Below are positions 1 to 9,444 of a stretch of DNA of 64,000 nt, piece by piece. The stretch lies in contig JBLDXI010000007.1 in NCBI GenBank assembly GCA_047495785.1, forward strand, positions 1,054,001-1,118,000. The letters run 5' to 3'. Numbering within the stretch: position 1 is the first letter of the stretch; each line of letters begins with the position of its first letter. The stretch is from Lepidodermella squamata. Taxonomy: Eukaryota > Gastrotricha. The position numbers were made by a program, and so were the translations under genes. The notes beneath the pieces were generated by a model. That model did not search any database. It saw only the letters and a list, made by a program, of their open reading frames with translations, and was not told where the DNA came from.

Positions 1-22
1 CATAAGTAATGCAGTAGAGAAT

Positions 23-1603
23 TAGGGGTGAGCCGGAAATTCGGATAACCGAATTATTCGGTACCGAACCGAACCGAATTCGCGTATTCGGTTCGGTTCC
101 GGTTGGGTCTGAAATTCGGCGAATTCGGTTCGGTTGGGCAGAAAATGACCGAATTTCAACCGAATAATTATCCAAATTTAGATGTACCGTTCATTCTACA
201 GAACGCAGTATAACACCGCATTTAAGTAAGATTTTTTACCGATCGGTTATTGAAACCACCACTTACCGGTATGAACCGATGAAACGAGCTGGTTTTTTTA
301 TTTTAGTCAGAAGGCTAAACATGCATAGCAATAGCTTATCTGCGTTCCTATATCAATTAGATCTTCATTTATATTCTAATTGAAGCTCTAGGAAGTTTGA
401 AGTATTAATAATCAACTGTATCGTTCATCTAAAAGCTTAAATTAGCAATGTTAGTACCTAACTTACTTAGGTAAATGGTACCTAATTAAACTTGAAAATT
501 TTCGTAATTTCAAAATAACTATATGACAAGAATAATTTGCAAATGTTTTCTGAGAGCGATCCCCGTGAAAAGATCAACACCGTGATTTCTAAGCTTTACA
601 GAAACAAAGTTTTATTCATTTAAATTTTAAATTGTAAGTTGTTATTGCCCATTAGTATGGCGCGCGCGTGTGTAAATTTCAACTTTTTAGCGCCGGGGAG
701 TTTTGAAAAACAAATTAGATATTCTGAATCAGCGTCAAAAGTTAGGGCTATGCGCGCAATTATCTTTCAAAATGGAGAAGAAATAACGGATAGAAAATCG
801 CGACTTGAGTGTGAGTGAGAGCGCGCGCGCACAACAAAACTTTGCTTGCTCGCAGTTGCGGTGACCATCTTACTGCTTTTACCCGAGGGTGAGCGCTCAT
901 CTCAGGTACGCGCGCGCACACCGCAAACACAAACACACATAATCACGCGCTATCAAACTTTAGCTTCTTATTTCTTCTCCATTTTGAAAGATAATTATGC
1001 GCAAATTTGCACGTAGCCCTAACTTTTTACGCCGATTCAGGATATCTAATTTGTTTTTCAAAACTCCCCGGCGCTAAAAAGTTGAAATTTACACACGCGC
1101 GCCACTTTAAGACCTTTCAGTGCTTACACACACGCGTAGAAAAAAGAGAGAAGTGGTGTAATAAGGACCTACCTATATTATTCGGATTGTAAGGCGCGAT
1201 ATTAGGTTAAAAATAAAACATTTAAAAAATGGTAAAAAATTTGAAATAAAACATTAAATTTGAAAATGTATACGGAATAGTCTATATAATTCTGATTGTA
1301 ACCAACCAGCAGAGGTGATTTTGCTATCAACGCTATGATGAGCTTGTGTTACAAAAATATTCCAGTTATTTTCCGAAAAAATTGAATTTGCCGCTAGATA
1401 AGCTCGCGTTTTACTCAACAATCCGGTTCGTTTCGGCAGATTCGGCCACCGAATTTCAAACCGAATTATTCGGTTGATATCCGGTTCGGTTCGGTTTTTT
1501 TTGTCATTTCGGTTCGGTTTATTCGGAAACCGAATTTGCGATAACGAATTCGGTTCGGTTCGGTTCGGTTCGGTTTATTAAAATCAAATTCGGCTCATCC
1601 CTA
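23..1603. mobile_element. Non-autonomous hAT-like DNA transposon
   Basis: The left end reads TAGGGGTGAGCCG and the right end CGGCTCATCCCTA, an inverted pair close to the TAGGG/CAGGG termini of hAT transposons. Flanking octamers are TAGAGAAT (15-22) and AAGAGAAT (1604-1611), a 7/8 match to the 8-bp target duplication expected of hAT. Both subterminal regions (about 50-170 and 1430-1580) are packed with CGGTT/AACCG units in opposite orientation. No transposase frame is present, so the element would depend on an enzyme made elsewhere. The central 440 bp is a second inverted repeat, listed separately. Confidence 0.7.
658..1104. repeat. Inverted repeat nested in the hAT-like element
   Basis: Two arms of about 130 bp (658-790 and 975-1104) are imperfect reverse complements. 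Both hold the block TTTTTAGCGCCGGGGAGTTT or its complement and a GCGCGCGC run. The roughly 180-bp spacer is rich in GCGC and CACA steps. The structure could form a large hairpin. It may be a second foldback element inserted in the first, or the normal core of the outer element. Confidence 0.7.
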
Positions 1604-1655
1604 AAGAGAATATTCACAGAAAAGGGTTTAGAAATTCTAAAATGGGACACGGAGG

Positions 1656-2100
1656 CTAATTCATGGCCAGAAAAATCTTAGAAAATTTCAAAATGCCGCG
1701 AGAATGACAGGTAAGCCACTCACCAATAAGCTTAAAATAATCCGAAAAAATGTGGCTCAACCGAATAGAATACCGAAAATTACCAAACCAATTACCATCG
1801 ATGTCGCTGAGTTCAACGGACCAAATATTAGCGGACCAGTGTTTTGGATTAGGTTGGAGGTAGTTCCTATGATTAGTCGATTCCCCCTGGAAAGTGCCAT
1901 CCAATGACGAACTATGCACACCTGAGCTATTTAGCCTCACTCTGGCAGTCGCAAACATCCAATTACTACAACAACAACTTGATTTGGTTCGCCAAATTGG
2001 GTCCGCCGAGTTCAGCAAAGCCAGGGATTTTTGGAACTCAACGGACCCTGGTTTAGCGGACGCCGGTTTAATCGGTTTAAGTCGCAGATTAAGGATGTGA
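1656..2100. repeat. Dispersed repeat fragment, no convincing gene
   Basis: Short open frames exist on both strands but none has a recognizable domain. The text is built of related phrases: GAGTTCAACGGACC near 1811, GCGGACCAG near 1832 and CTCAACGGACCCTGG near 2039. Similar phrases recur around 33570-33720, including GTCGATTCCCCCT and, in inverse, a GGACC/GAGTTCA pair. I treat both as copies of one old interspersed repeat. Confidence 0.4.
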
Positions 2101-2215
2101 GATTCTCCCGGTATGTTTAATTTAAAAAATAATTAAATCTCTTGCAAAAAATTGTAAATTTAAAAATGAGTGCGCTTATGGGACACGCCTTATGTTTCAA
2201 AGCATTCAGCCTCAC

Positions 2216-2368
2216 CTGATATTCACGCAATCGAACGCAGCCGTTAGGCGATTCGCGGCAATTAATAAATGAGTCATCGAATTGCGAAAAGCAACGAGCC
2301 CATTGGCCGCATCGTACCATGTCGATGGTGGCGATCAACGCAACAGTCACCGTAACTAGCAACTTCAT
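2216..2368 (-). CDS. First exon of a small secreted Cys-containing protein (partial)
   Basis: An ATG at 2368 opens 51 codons that begin with a typical signal peptide (MKLLVTVTVALIATIDMVRC) followed by a short segment with four cysteines in all (C20, C26, C37, C44). The frame reaches a good donor, CAG|GTGAGG, at 2216 in phase 0. No downstream exon is recognizable between 2215 and the start of the window; that space is filled by repeats. The gene may be truncated by those insertions, or continue in an exon too short to see. Function is not assignable. It may also be a relic. Confidence 0.4.
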
Positions 2369-2870
2369 GATTATGCCAGATGAAAATAATAACGAATGAG
2401 GTTGTGTTAAAATTATAGGTACGATAAAAAAATGAATCGAAAGAAATTTCAAAACAATATGACGCTGGGGTCAAGTTTTTAAGTTTATGTTGCGTTGAAA
2501 AGGGCGCCTCTAAAAACAAATCGCGTGCGCCTTCATTCACAATAAATGTTGTTTTTCATTTACTTATTTCAAAACACCGACACTTCTTATTAAACTAATA
2601 ACAATTCGAACTGATTTCAAGGACTGATACACATTTTAGCAAATCCTATCAGTGTGAGACCAATGATGCTCCTATTTTATTTGCTTTCTTTTTCAGCTCC
2701 AAATAATTTCTGAAGCGGTATTTTCAGTTAAGGAAGCGTGAACAAATAGCACAGATATTATGAAATAACACTTGGGGACTACGTCAGCTCTAATGAATGT
2801 AATGTATCGCCTGTCACGCGGGAGACCAGATTCCCTGCCAAGGAGAACACTTTGGCCGTTTGAAAATCGA

Positions 2871-2935
2871 ACCTATTTGGGGCTCGAACCCATGACCTTG
2901 AAATTAAGAGTCCCATGCTCTACTCCGACTTAGGC
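2871..2935 (-). pseudogene. tRNA-Lys(CTT)-like pseudogene
   Basis: Read on the minus strand, the block contains TAGAGCATGGGACTCTTAAT followed by GGTCATGGGTTCGAGCCCC, matching the D-arm/anticodon and T-arm of animal tRNA-Lys with anticodon CTT. It is only 65 nt long. Part of the acceptor and D stem is missing, and the 3' side of the anticodon stem reads TTTC instead of CCC, so the stem cannot close. It is a dead tRNA copy or the head of a SINE. Confidence 0.6.
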
Positions 2936-3021
2936 AATTTTATTTATTCCGAAATGTTCAGAAGAGGAAAAAGCTGCTGTTGATAATTTAATGGTCATTT
3001 CATCTAAAAAAAATCGAGGCT

Positions 3022-3345
3022 GCCAGGAGTTGAACCCGGAATCTTCTCAACTGACCTATACTAGCCCATCAGGAGTGGATTTGTCTCTGCTATATTCCGC
3101 CGAGGAGTTGTCATCATGAGAGAAGTTATCATTTTCAAAAAGTCAGTGAGATGCCATTGAAGCTGAGATAGCATTGCGATGAAGCTATCACTAACTTGTC
3201 ACGGTTCTGTGGTGTGGTGGTTTAGCCTTTAGCATTCTCGACTTTGAATCCAGCGACCCTTTTGTTTCATGAATTCACCTTTTCATGATTTCTGTTCGGG
3301 ATTTGAACCCGAGACATCTCGCGCCTGAACTGTTGAGAGAATCAT
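3022..3345. pseudogene. Degenerate tRNA-like pieces (Gln- and Pro-like)
   Basis: Positions 3203-3259 on the plus strand resemble tRNA-Gln with anticodon TTG (TTCTCGACTTTGAATCCAGC) but stop before the T arm. Positions 3286-3345 on the minus strand resemble tRNA-Pro, with GTATGATTCTC in the D/anticodon side and TCGGGTTCAAATCCCGA as a perfect T arm. Positions 3022-3085 on the minus strand hold a weaker tRNA-like 3' half (GGGTTCAACTCCTGG). None folds as a complete tRNA. With the Lys copy upstream this looks like a decayed group of tRNA genes or tRNA-derived SINEs. Confidence 0.45.
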
Positions 3346-3348
3346 ACT

Positions 3349-3932
3349 GTTGGGGACCGAGCCCGAATTCGGCCCGAACGCGTTCGGGTCAGCCCGTACG
3401 CGGTCGGGTAAGGGCACTTTGCCGCTCCGCGCTCGGGCCGGCTTAAAACATGCCCGTATGCCACGTTTACTGTAAATTTAATAAATTCGAGAGAATCACG
3501 CTTCACCGCACACGGGGCGGCCAAGGTGCCAGCCTGAGCACGGCGGAGAACAATGGGATCCAGTGCTATTGTTCAGCGCCGTACTCGGGCCGCCGGGCTC
3601 GTGCGTCTGGAATCGGGTCGTCGGGCTTGGGTCGCCGGGCTCGGGTCATCCTACAACCAACGCCCACCCCGACAATTTTACCAAGTCCCGGCCCGAGTAC
3701 GGCGCTGAACAATAGCACTGGATCCCATTGTTCTCCGCCGTGCTCGGGCTGGCACCTTGGCCGGCCCGTGTGCGGTGAAGCGTGATTCTCTCGAATTTAT
3801 TAAATTTACAGTAAACGTCGCATACGGGCATGTTTTAAACCGGCCCGAGCGCGGAGCGGCAAATCAATGCTACCCGTCTGCGTACGGGCCGGCCGGAGCG
3901 CGTTCGGGCCGAATTCGGGCTCGGGCCCCAAC
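3349..3932. repeat. 584-bp GC-rich palindrome (foldback element)
   Basis: The left end GTTGGGGACCGAGCCCGAAT and the right end ATTCGGGCTCGGGCCCCAAC are reverse complements apart from one base, and the match continues inwards for most of both arms. The arms encode the same peptide in opposite directions (from 3450 on plus and from 3831 on minus), which is why coding-like frames appear here; I do not call them genes. The arms are strongly GC-rich with many CGGGC/GCCCG steps, unlike the AT-rich surroundings. No clear target-site duplication was found. Confidence 0.75.
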
Positions 3933-4725
3933 AATACCACGGTCTACTGTTTATGTTCTCAACATTTTTATGACGCCTAATCACTTTTCCCCATTCCCCA
4001 TAATAGGTAATACTCTTCTAAAAACATCCTTTGCTACTTTTTTGCATGCAATTTATCTTTTTTGTAGTTATTTTTAGCTCACCCAGAGTAGTATTACGCG
4101 ATTATAAAGCGGTCAACATGCGAGCTGGAATCCAACATGTGAAGCCGAAACCGATGTCAGCTATCGATTTTACAAATCAATAACTTTTCCAATATCAGCA
4201 GTTTTTGAACTATGAAGCCAACATTTTCCTACGATTTTACTGGTAGCTCAAATAAAAAATTCTATAAGATCATAGGGTGCATAATAAAAAATTAGAAATA
4301 AATCGGATGAATTTAGCGATCGACCGCTTAAATTTATAGCTGGAAGCTGAATTTTTGGCGGTGCAAATATTATTTATTACAACCTAGCTAATCCACCTTT
4401 AATTTTTGAAATTCGATTTTTTTATTGCGTGTAAGAAATGTCTGTGAAATGCGCGAGATTGCTAAATAAGGCGGTCATTGTTTATCGGTCAGTCCAAGTC
4501 CCAGCGGCACCATCAATCTGCCTACTCGGTGGAAATTGCCATAACGTGACCATCTTTTTCACATCCTGCAATTTAATTGCAACACAATAGCCATCGACCT
4601 TAGCAACGCCGCTAGCTATAATTTCCCCACCAACGCGCACGCTTGAGATTCAGTTTTTTTCTTGAATAACAAAAAATGAAGCTGTACCTAGATCGCTATG
4701 TTATTGGTATTATGCGGTTGAGACT
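3933..4725. other. Non-coding stretch
   Basis: AT-rich sequence without a supported gene. The short frame reaching 4077 runs out of the palindrome and is not credible. Confidence 0.5.
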
Positions 4726-5250
4726 ATGATGGCGCCCAATCGCGCTGATTGGCTGTTCGCCGGTGATGAGACAGCTCCGTCATCACGCAAAAATCAAGCC
4801 AGATTACGCCTCAGGAATCGACTTGAGCCGGTAAGCCTAAGCCTTGCCACTTCACAAACCGCCTTAGAAGCAAACGGTACATCCTTACTCGCCGTATCTT
4901 ATGACGGAATGCACATTACCGAGTCCTTCCCAATGCCACAAAGGTCCGATGTTCCGTCATGCTCAAGGTGGAAGTACATGCCGCCCAGTGTAAGAATGCC
5001 GCGGGCTAGTAGGGTTCATTACGATGCTAATCGAGGCAATTTAATATCGTTCATGTCTTTCACCGGTGGTCACCCTGCTTATGGGCCGATACATCAAATC
5101 AACCAGCAGACTCGAGCCACAGTTAAGCGGCAGAATAATCTGTATCGGGAAAAGTCAACAGTAGGAGTTGTCGATTTTTCAAACACCCTGGATCGAGCGT
5201 TCACTTTCATAACCGCTCCAGTAGCTAATAAACCGTTGGTTTTATATTAA
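4726..5250 (+). CDS. Hypothetical protein, 174 codons
   Basis: An uninterrupted frame with tandem ATGs at its start, long for this AT-rich stretch. I recognize no domain. The product would be basic, with a polar N-terminal half and no signal peptide or membrane segment. There is no obvious upstream promoter, and it ends just before a coding-like fragment at 5381-5509 that may belong to the same old gene. It could be a chance frame or an exon of a decayed gene. Confidence 0.25.
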   Translation: MMAPNRADWLFAGDETAPSSRKNQARLRLRNRLEPVSLSLATSQTALEANGTSLLAVSYDGMHITESFPMPQRSDVPSCSRWKYMPPSVRMPRASRVHYDANRGNLISFMSFTGGHPAYGPIHQINQQTRATVKRQNNLYREKSTVGVVDFSNTLDRAFTFITAPVANKPLVLY

Positions 5251-5380
5251 TCTCAAGTTATTTCTGTCTAGCATTTGTTTGCAGTTCAGTTTCGCAACAT
5301 CCGCAATATATTCCGAAAAATAATGCAAACAAGCCGAAAAGCCCGTTGCCAAAACTGCGAAATGATATTCGCTTGCCGAG

Positions 5381-5509
5381 GCTGATTATTACAAGCGAGA
5401 GCCCGCCTGCGACTACACCATACTGGTGCTGGGAAGACCTGATGAGCCTGTACAAGGAAGATACAAGCTCAGGGCCGCCGAATACACCCACGCCCTTCTT
5501 TTGAAGTGA
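5381..5509 (+). pseudogene. Coding-like terminal fragment, also found at 8.9 kb
   Basis: The plus frame reads a peptide containing ACDYTILVLGRPDEPV and ends with TGA at 5507. A related copy lies at 8832-9014 (ACDYNILVLGRLDESV). The similarity holds at peptide level, but in this copy the homology upstream of 5381 is interrupted by stops. It is probably the last exon of a dead gene that was duplicated together with the neighbouring receptor. Family unknown. Confidence 0.3.
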
Positions 5510-5711
5510 AGAAAACGTTTAGAAACAACAATCAAAGCTTTATTTGTCACGTCAAAAAATTAATTTAAATGAATACGAATAAATACTGAGGATGTACAGG
5601 AGTGAAACTGATAGCAAAGATTTGTCAGAAAAACGAGACGACGTTCACAATATAGCCCTGCTCGTATTTTTCAAAAATGTCCGTCAAACCTCATTTCACA
5701 AGAGGATACGC

Positions 5712-8282
5712 TTAAATCTTGGAGATTGTCACATAGGCGCTTACATGAATGCCCACAAAGGCAACTATAGCTAGGAGGAAAGCGAAGATGTCGATGAGCC
5801 TGGCCAAGGTAATGCGTTTCCTCAGTATTCCACCGACCAATTCACTGCCTCTGTAGCAAGCTACCAGCCAAACGGTCGCCATTTGGTAAATCGTGATAGC
5901 TGCGGCGAAGAACACCAGTTGCATAATGTAGTCACCCAGTAGAGATCGATTTGCTGTCTGCGGTAGAACCCCCCTCACATCAGCCTGGGCAACGACCAGG
6001 GCTAGAAGGGACGTGATGGTGAAAGTAGGCCTTTCAGCAGTTTCAGGCAGCAATAAAAACGTCAGCAAGTTGATAGATGACAGGACAGCACTAGGCAGGG
6101 CCAAGTTAACGAGATAGTAGTCAGGAATACGTTTGATCGTGATTGAAAAATTAGCGGCATGAACGTATTCGCCCATGAATTTCCGAATCGACGTCTTTTG
6201 CCCCGCTGCTAGAACCCGCCACTCTTCAGTCTCATTGCCCTCTGCCCATTCAAAATAGATGGCTGAAAATTGGACTCGTTCAAAATTTCGAACCATTTGG
6301 AACGTAAAATCGCACTCCTGAGTGTCGAAAGGGAAATTGTCGAGATTCAGCTGGCAGTCCGACTCCAGCAGGCCTTCCCTAACCCAGTAGAAACTCAGCG
6401 TGATGTTGTCCCCTTTTTCAGGTACATCCATGTAAACAGTTAGATCTTGATCGTAACCATCAAGGTGGTAGTTAGATGTAGCGGTTGAAGTGAATCTAGC
6501 GGCAGGTAGCCAAGCTTCATCCGCAGATGTAACCTGCAGTTTCTGGCTGCTATTCCGTGACTGATAGATGTTAGTTGCCTTTTTCGAACAAGTTGTCACG
6601 TTCCATTTCGCGAACATGATGACGTCGATGTCGATCTTCTGCGCAACGTTGTCCACGCCTCCTAGCGAGTTGACAAGAAGCACGAAGGTGATAGGGTTCG
6701 GCTGGTTGTTGTTTGGTGGGAAAGCCCTCGAAGAAGCAAAATCGTCGCAATACGGCCTTATCTCGCTAAGCTTGGTTGGGTTTATGCCGAATCCAGGGAT
6801 TGTCGGAACGTATTTCTCTAACGGAGAACCATCGTAATCGGATATGTCAGCAATTGGCGATCCAGATTTGTTAGGCGGGAAAATCGCTGCTGCAGAGGAC
6901 ATTGATGCTGCTGACTCATTGCGTGAGGTTGACGTTGAAGTTTCAACTGACAAACTAACCTTGGGTGTATCAGAAGACGTATCAGAAACCGAAGGTATAG
7001 TAGTTGAATCAGAAGACGGCATTGTTGTTTGAGGAAATTGCCATGTCGTTGGCATAGGCGTTGATTCAGTCGAAGTCGAAGTTGTTGCAGCTGGCTTGTT
7101 TGTGGTCGGCGTGGTACTGGTTGACATCGGTGCAGTGGTTGATGTCGATGTCGAAGCAGGTTTCGATGTTGAAGTCGATGCAGTTGGTGATGTTGATGTT
7201 GATGTCGATGCCTTGGTCGTAGACTTGGTGCTGGTGGTCGCGGATGTTGTCGTCGTCGGAACGAACCCTCCGACAGCTGTCTTAATAGAAACGGGTGTCG
7301 CCTCAGTGTTAACAGTGACGAACGAATACAGCTTCGCCTCAACGTTCGGTGGGTCAATCTTTCCGCTGTTCTCGCCCGCGACCCCGATGACATACGGGCC
7401 ACTATTGGCGAACCCTCTTATCGGTGCCGATCTAGCCATATTAATTGAATTTCCGTTACTATTGCGCAGATCCACCTTTATTCACAAAAATGTTTAATAA
7501 TGATGTGGTGATAAGTATACTAGATACTTACTGTCAAACTGTCGTTGATTATCGTTATTGTGTATGTATGATCTCCGTATGGCAAGCTATGTAAAGGGAG
7601 AGCATTCACAGTCATCGGAAGACCGTCCCACCACACACTATCCGGGTTGACGGCAGCTGTACCGTCTCGAAAATAAACATAAGCCGTTCCATCTCTGTAA
7701 AAGCATTGAACTATCAAGCCTCTGCTAGGATGCTGCATGAACACAGCAGTTGCTTCGTCTGCATTAGGTTGAATAAATAAGTTGCATTTTCGATTCCAAG
7801 TCATATTTTACTTACAGTTTCCGAATGCTTGAAGAGATTCCGGTCGAAGAATGTAAATCAACATTCCGTCGGACTTGGAACCAACAGGGCTCGGGACGCC
7901 GAAATTAACAGTTAATTTCAAACCATTGACATTGCTAAGCATCTGTTACAAAACATAAATCCTTATCCGAGAAAGCTTTCGCTTAAATATAAGAATACTT
8001 GTTTAGAAATTAATGCATATGCAGCCGTTTCTAGTTTGTAGAAAGGAAACCCTGCGCTGCCAGCTGGAACGATTGGCAGCGTTTGGCTCACCGCAGTGTT
8101 CTTCACAAAATAATACCAATTATCGATATCTTAAAATAAATTATGCATATTTCGCTTTATTCTCAGTACGCATAAGGGTTACCTGTATTATTTCCAAAGA
8201 AACTGAACTCAGGCAAGACGACATCTGGTTTGCAACCGGGTAGAGCTAGCCAAACGATGGAGAAACTAGCGAACAGATGCAT
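5712..8282 (-). CDS. Cys-loop ligand-gated ion channel A with N-terminal beta-sandwich domain
   Basis: Exons: 8282-8183, 8129-7999, 7943-7816, 7758-7532, 7475-5712. The product (about 782 aa if the frame is intact) starts with a signal peptide (MHLFASFSIVWLALPGC). A roughly 200-residue beta-rich region resembling LamG/ConA-like folds follows, then a long Ser/Thr linker (STSTS repeats), then a Cys-loop receptor module: the loop A-like WLPAARF, the 15-residue Cys-loop CQLNLDNFPFDTQEC, and four hydrophobic helices ending at VGIHVSAYVTISKI. Such receptors form pentameric channels in the plasma membrane. The ligand is unknown. No vicinal cysteine pair marks loop C, so it is not a typical nicotinic alpha subunit. 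Exon 3 is 128 nt against 127 nt in gene B, with one extra T in a TTTT run near 7920, which breaks the frame. This may be an assembly indel or a disabling mutation. An AATAAA signal (minus) lies at 5544-5539. The last-exon channel part is nearly identical to gene B. Confidence 0.8.
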
Positions 8283-8589
8283 ATTCAGCTTTTATTCCTT
8301 AGATAGTTGTTCGACGAGAGATGAGCTCGTCATAACAATCGTAGAGCAATGTTATTAATTTCAGCCTAAATTTAGAGTGAGATCGCGGTTTGTCGGGGGA
8401 TTTTGCATACCTGAGGCCGGATATTGCCACAATTTCACTCGCGTAGCGAATCCTGTCTTTTACGCCACATATTTTCCACTAATACCGCATAAAACCGAAA
8501 TCGCATCCTCAGAAGTTGAAGTCCTGCTTTCGCTGCTATGCATAATACATCGTAGAATCAACAACGCCTTTTCATTCGATAGGTAAATC

Positions 8590-9110
8590 AAGCGTCCCCG
8601 ATGTTTCCGCTCCTCCAAATTATATACACCAGCCACCTGCTCTGCTCCCTGAGTGCACCTGGGACCTCGCTGGAAGGGATTATCTGACCCTCCTGGGCAC
8701 AGGCGCTACATTCACAGAGGCTGAAGTGCGCGCACACTGGCAGAAGTCGACCGCGTTGCCGCTCGGACCTGCCTATTGCGCCAACAATTCAACGCCGCTA
8801 TTCACCTTGAGTCAAAAAGTGACTGAATAACATGATCCCCGCTTACATACTGCTGGGAAGACCTGATATGAGCCTGTTTCAAGTGAAGTTCAGTTTCGTA
8901 ACATCCGCAATATATTTTGAAAACGAATGCAATGCCGAGGCTGATTATAACAAGCGAGAGTCCGCCTGCGACTACAACATACTGGTGCTGGGAAGACTCG
9001 ATGAGTCTGTATAACGAGCCTACTCGCTCAGGACCGCCTGAAACGCCAAGAGGGTCATTAAAAACAACAATTGAAGGTTTATTTGTCACGTCAAACAAGT
9101 GTAATTAAAT
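8590..9110 (+). pseudogene. Coding-like relics between channel A and the LamG gene
   Basis: A plus-strand frame from about 8590 to 8830 reads a peptide with the phrase ECTWDLAGRDYLTLLG and ends in TAA; a splice acceptor may precede it. A second frame (8832-9014) carries the same motif as the fragment at 5381-5509, here with a partial internal repeat of the GRPD segment. The block ends at 9078-9083 in TTTATTTGTCACGTC, the same text that follows channel genes A and B as their minus-strand poly(A) signal. It is best read as leftover 3' parts of duplicated units. Products not recognized. Confidence 0.3.
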
Positions 9111-9444
9111 AGAGAGAAAACCTTTTATTGGTATACTGTGTTATATACAAACTATAACATTGCCTTTGAGACACAGGATTATAAATTATTAAGTTTATAA
9201 TTTGATGAGATTAATTGATGAATTAATTGCTTGATTGATTGATTAGTTAGCGTCTTTGAGTAGGTTGGCTATTTGAGTAAAAACTAAATTAAAAACTAAA
9301 AGGGAATGATTATATTCTTCAGGAGAGAACGAAATCAATTTCTCTCAGGAACTCAAGTTATGTTCATCTTAATATATGATTGAACACTGAACTCATATTG
9401 GACGCTTCTTGAAAAATGTCTTATAAGACTCCCGTTCTTCATAC
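9111..9444. other. 3' region of the LamG gene
   Basis: No gene seen. On the minus strand an AATAAA near 9122-9127 is a plausible poly(A) signal for the LamG-module gene ending at 9445, giving a 3' UTR of about 320 nt. The 9190-9260 stretch is a TTGATTGATTGA-like simple-sequence run. Confidence 0.45.

Noticed and set aside
3450-4077. Plus and minus frames in the 584-bp palindrome with identical peptides
   Set aside because: The identity results from the inverted repeat itself; there is no domain and no independent evidence of coding.
6568-7497. Plus-strand frames of 89, 62 and 133 codons opposite channel A
   Set aside because: They are antisense shadows of the Ser/Thr-rich linker and ligand-binding domain on the minus strand; the low-complexity V/D-rich peptide is the mirror of TCG/ACT codons.
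7520-7804. Separate 94-codon gene upstream of the channel A last exon
   Set aside because: It is exon 4 of channel A; its donor (TTGACA|GTAAGT) and the next exon start (GTGGATCTG) join in phase, as in gene B.
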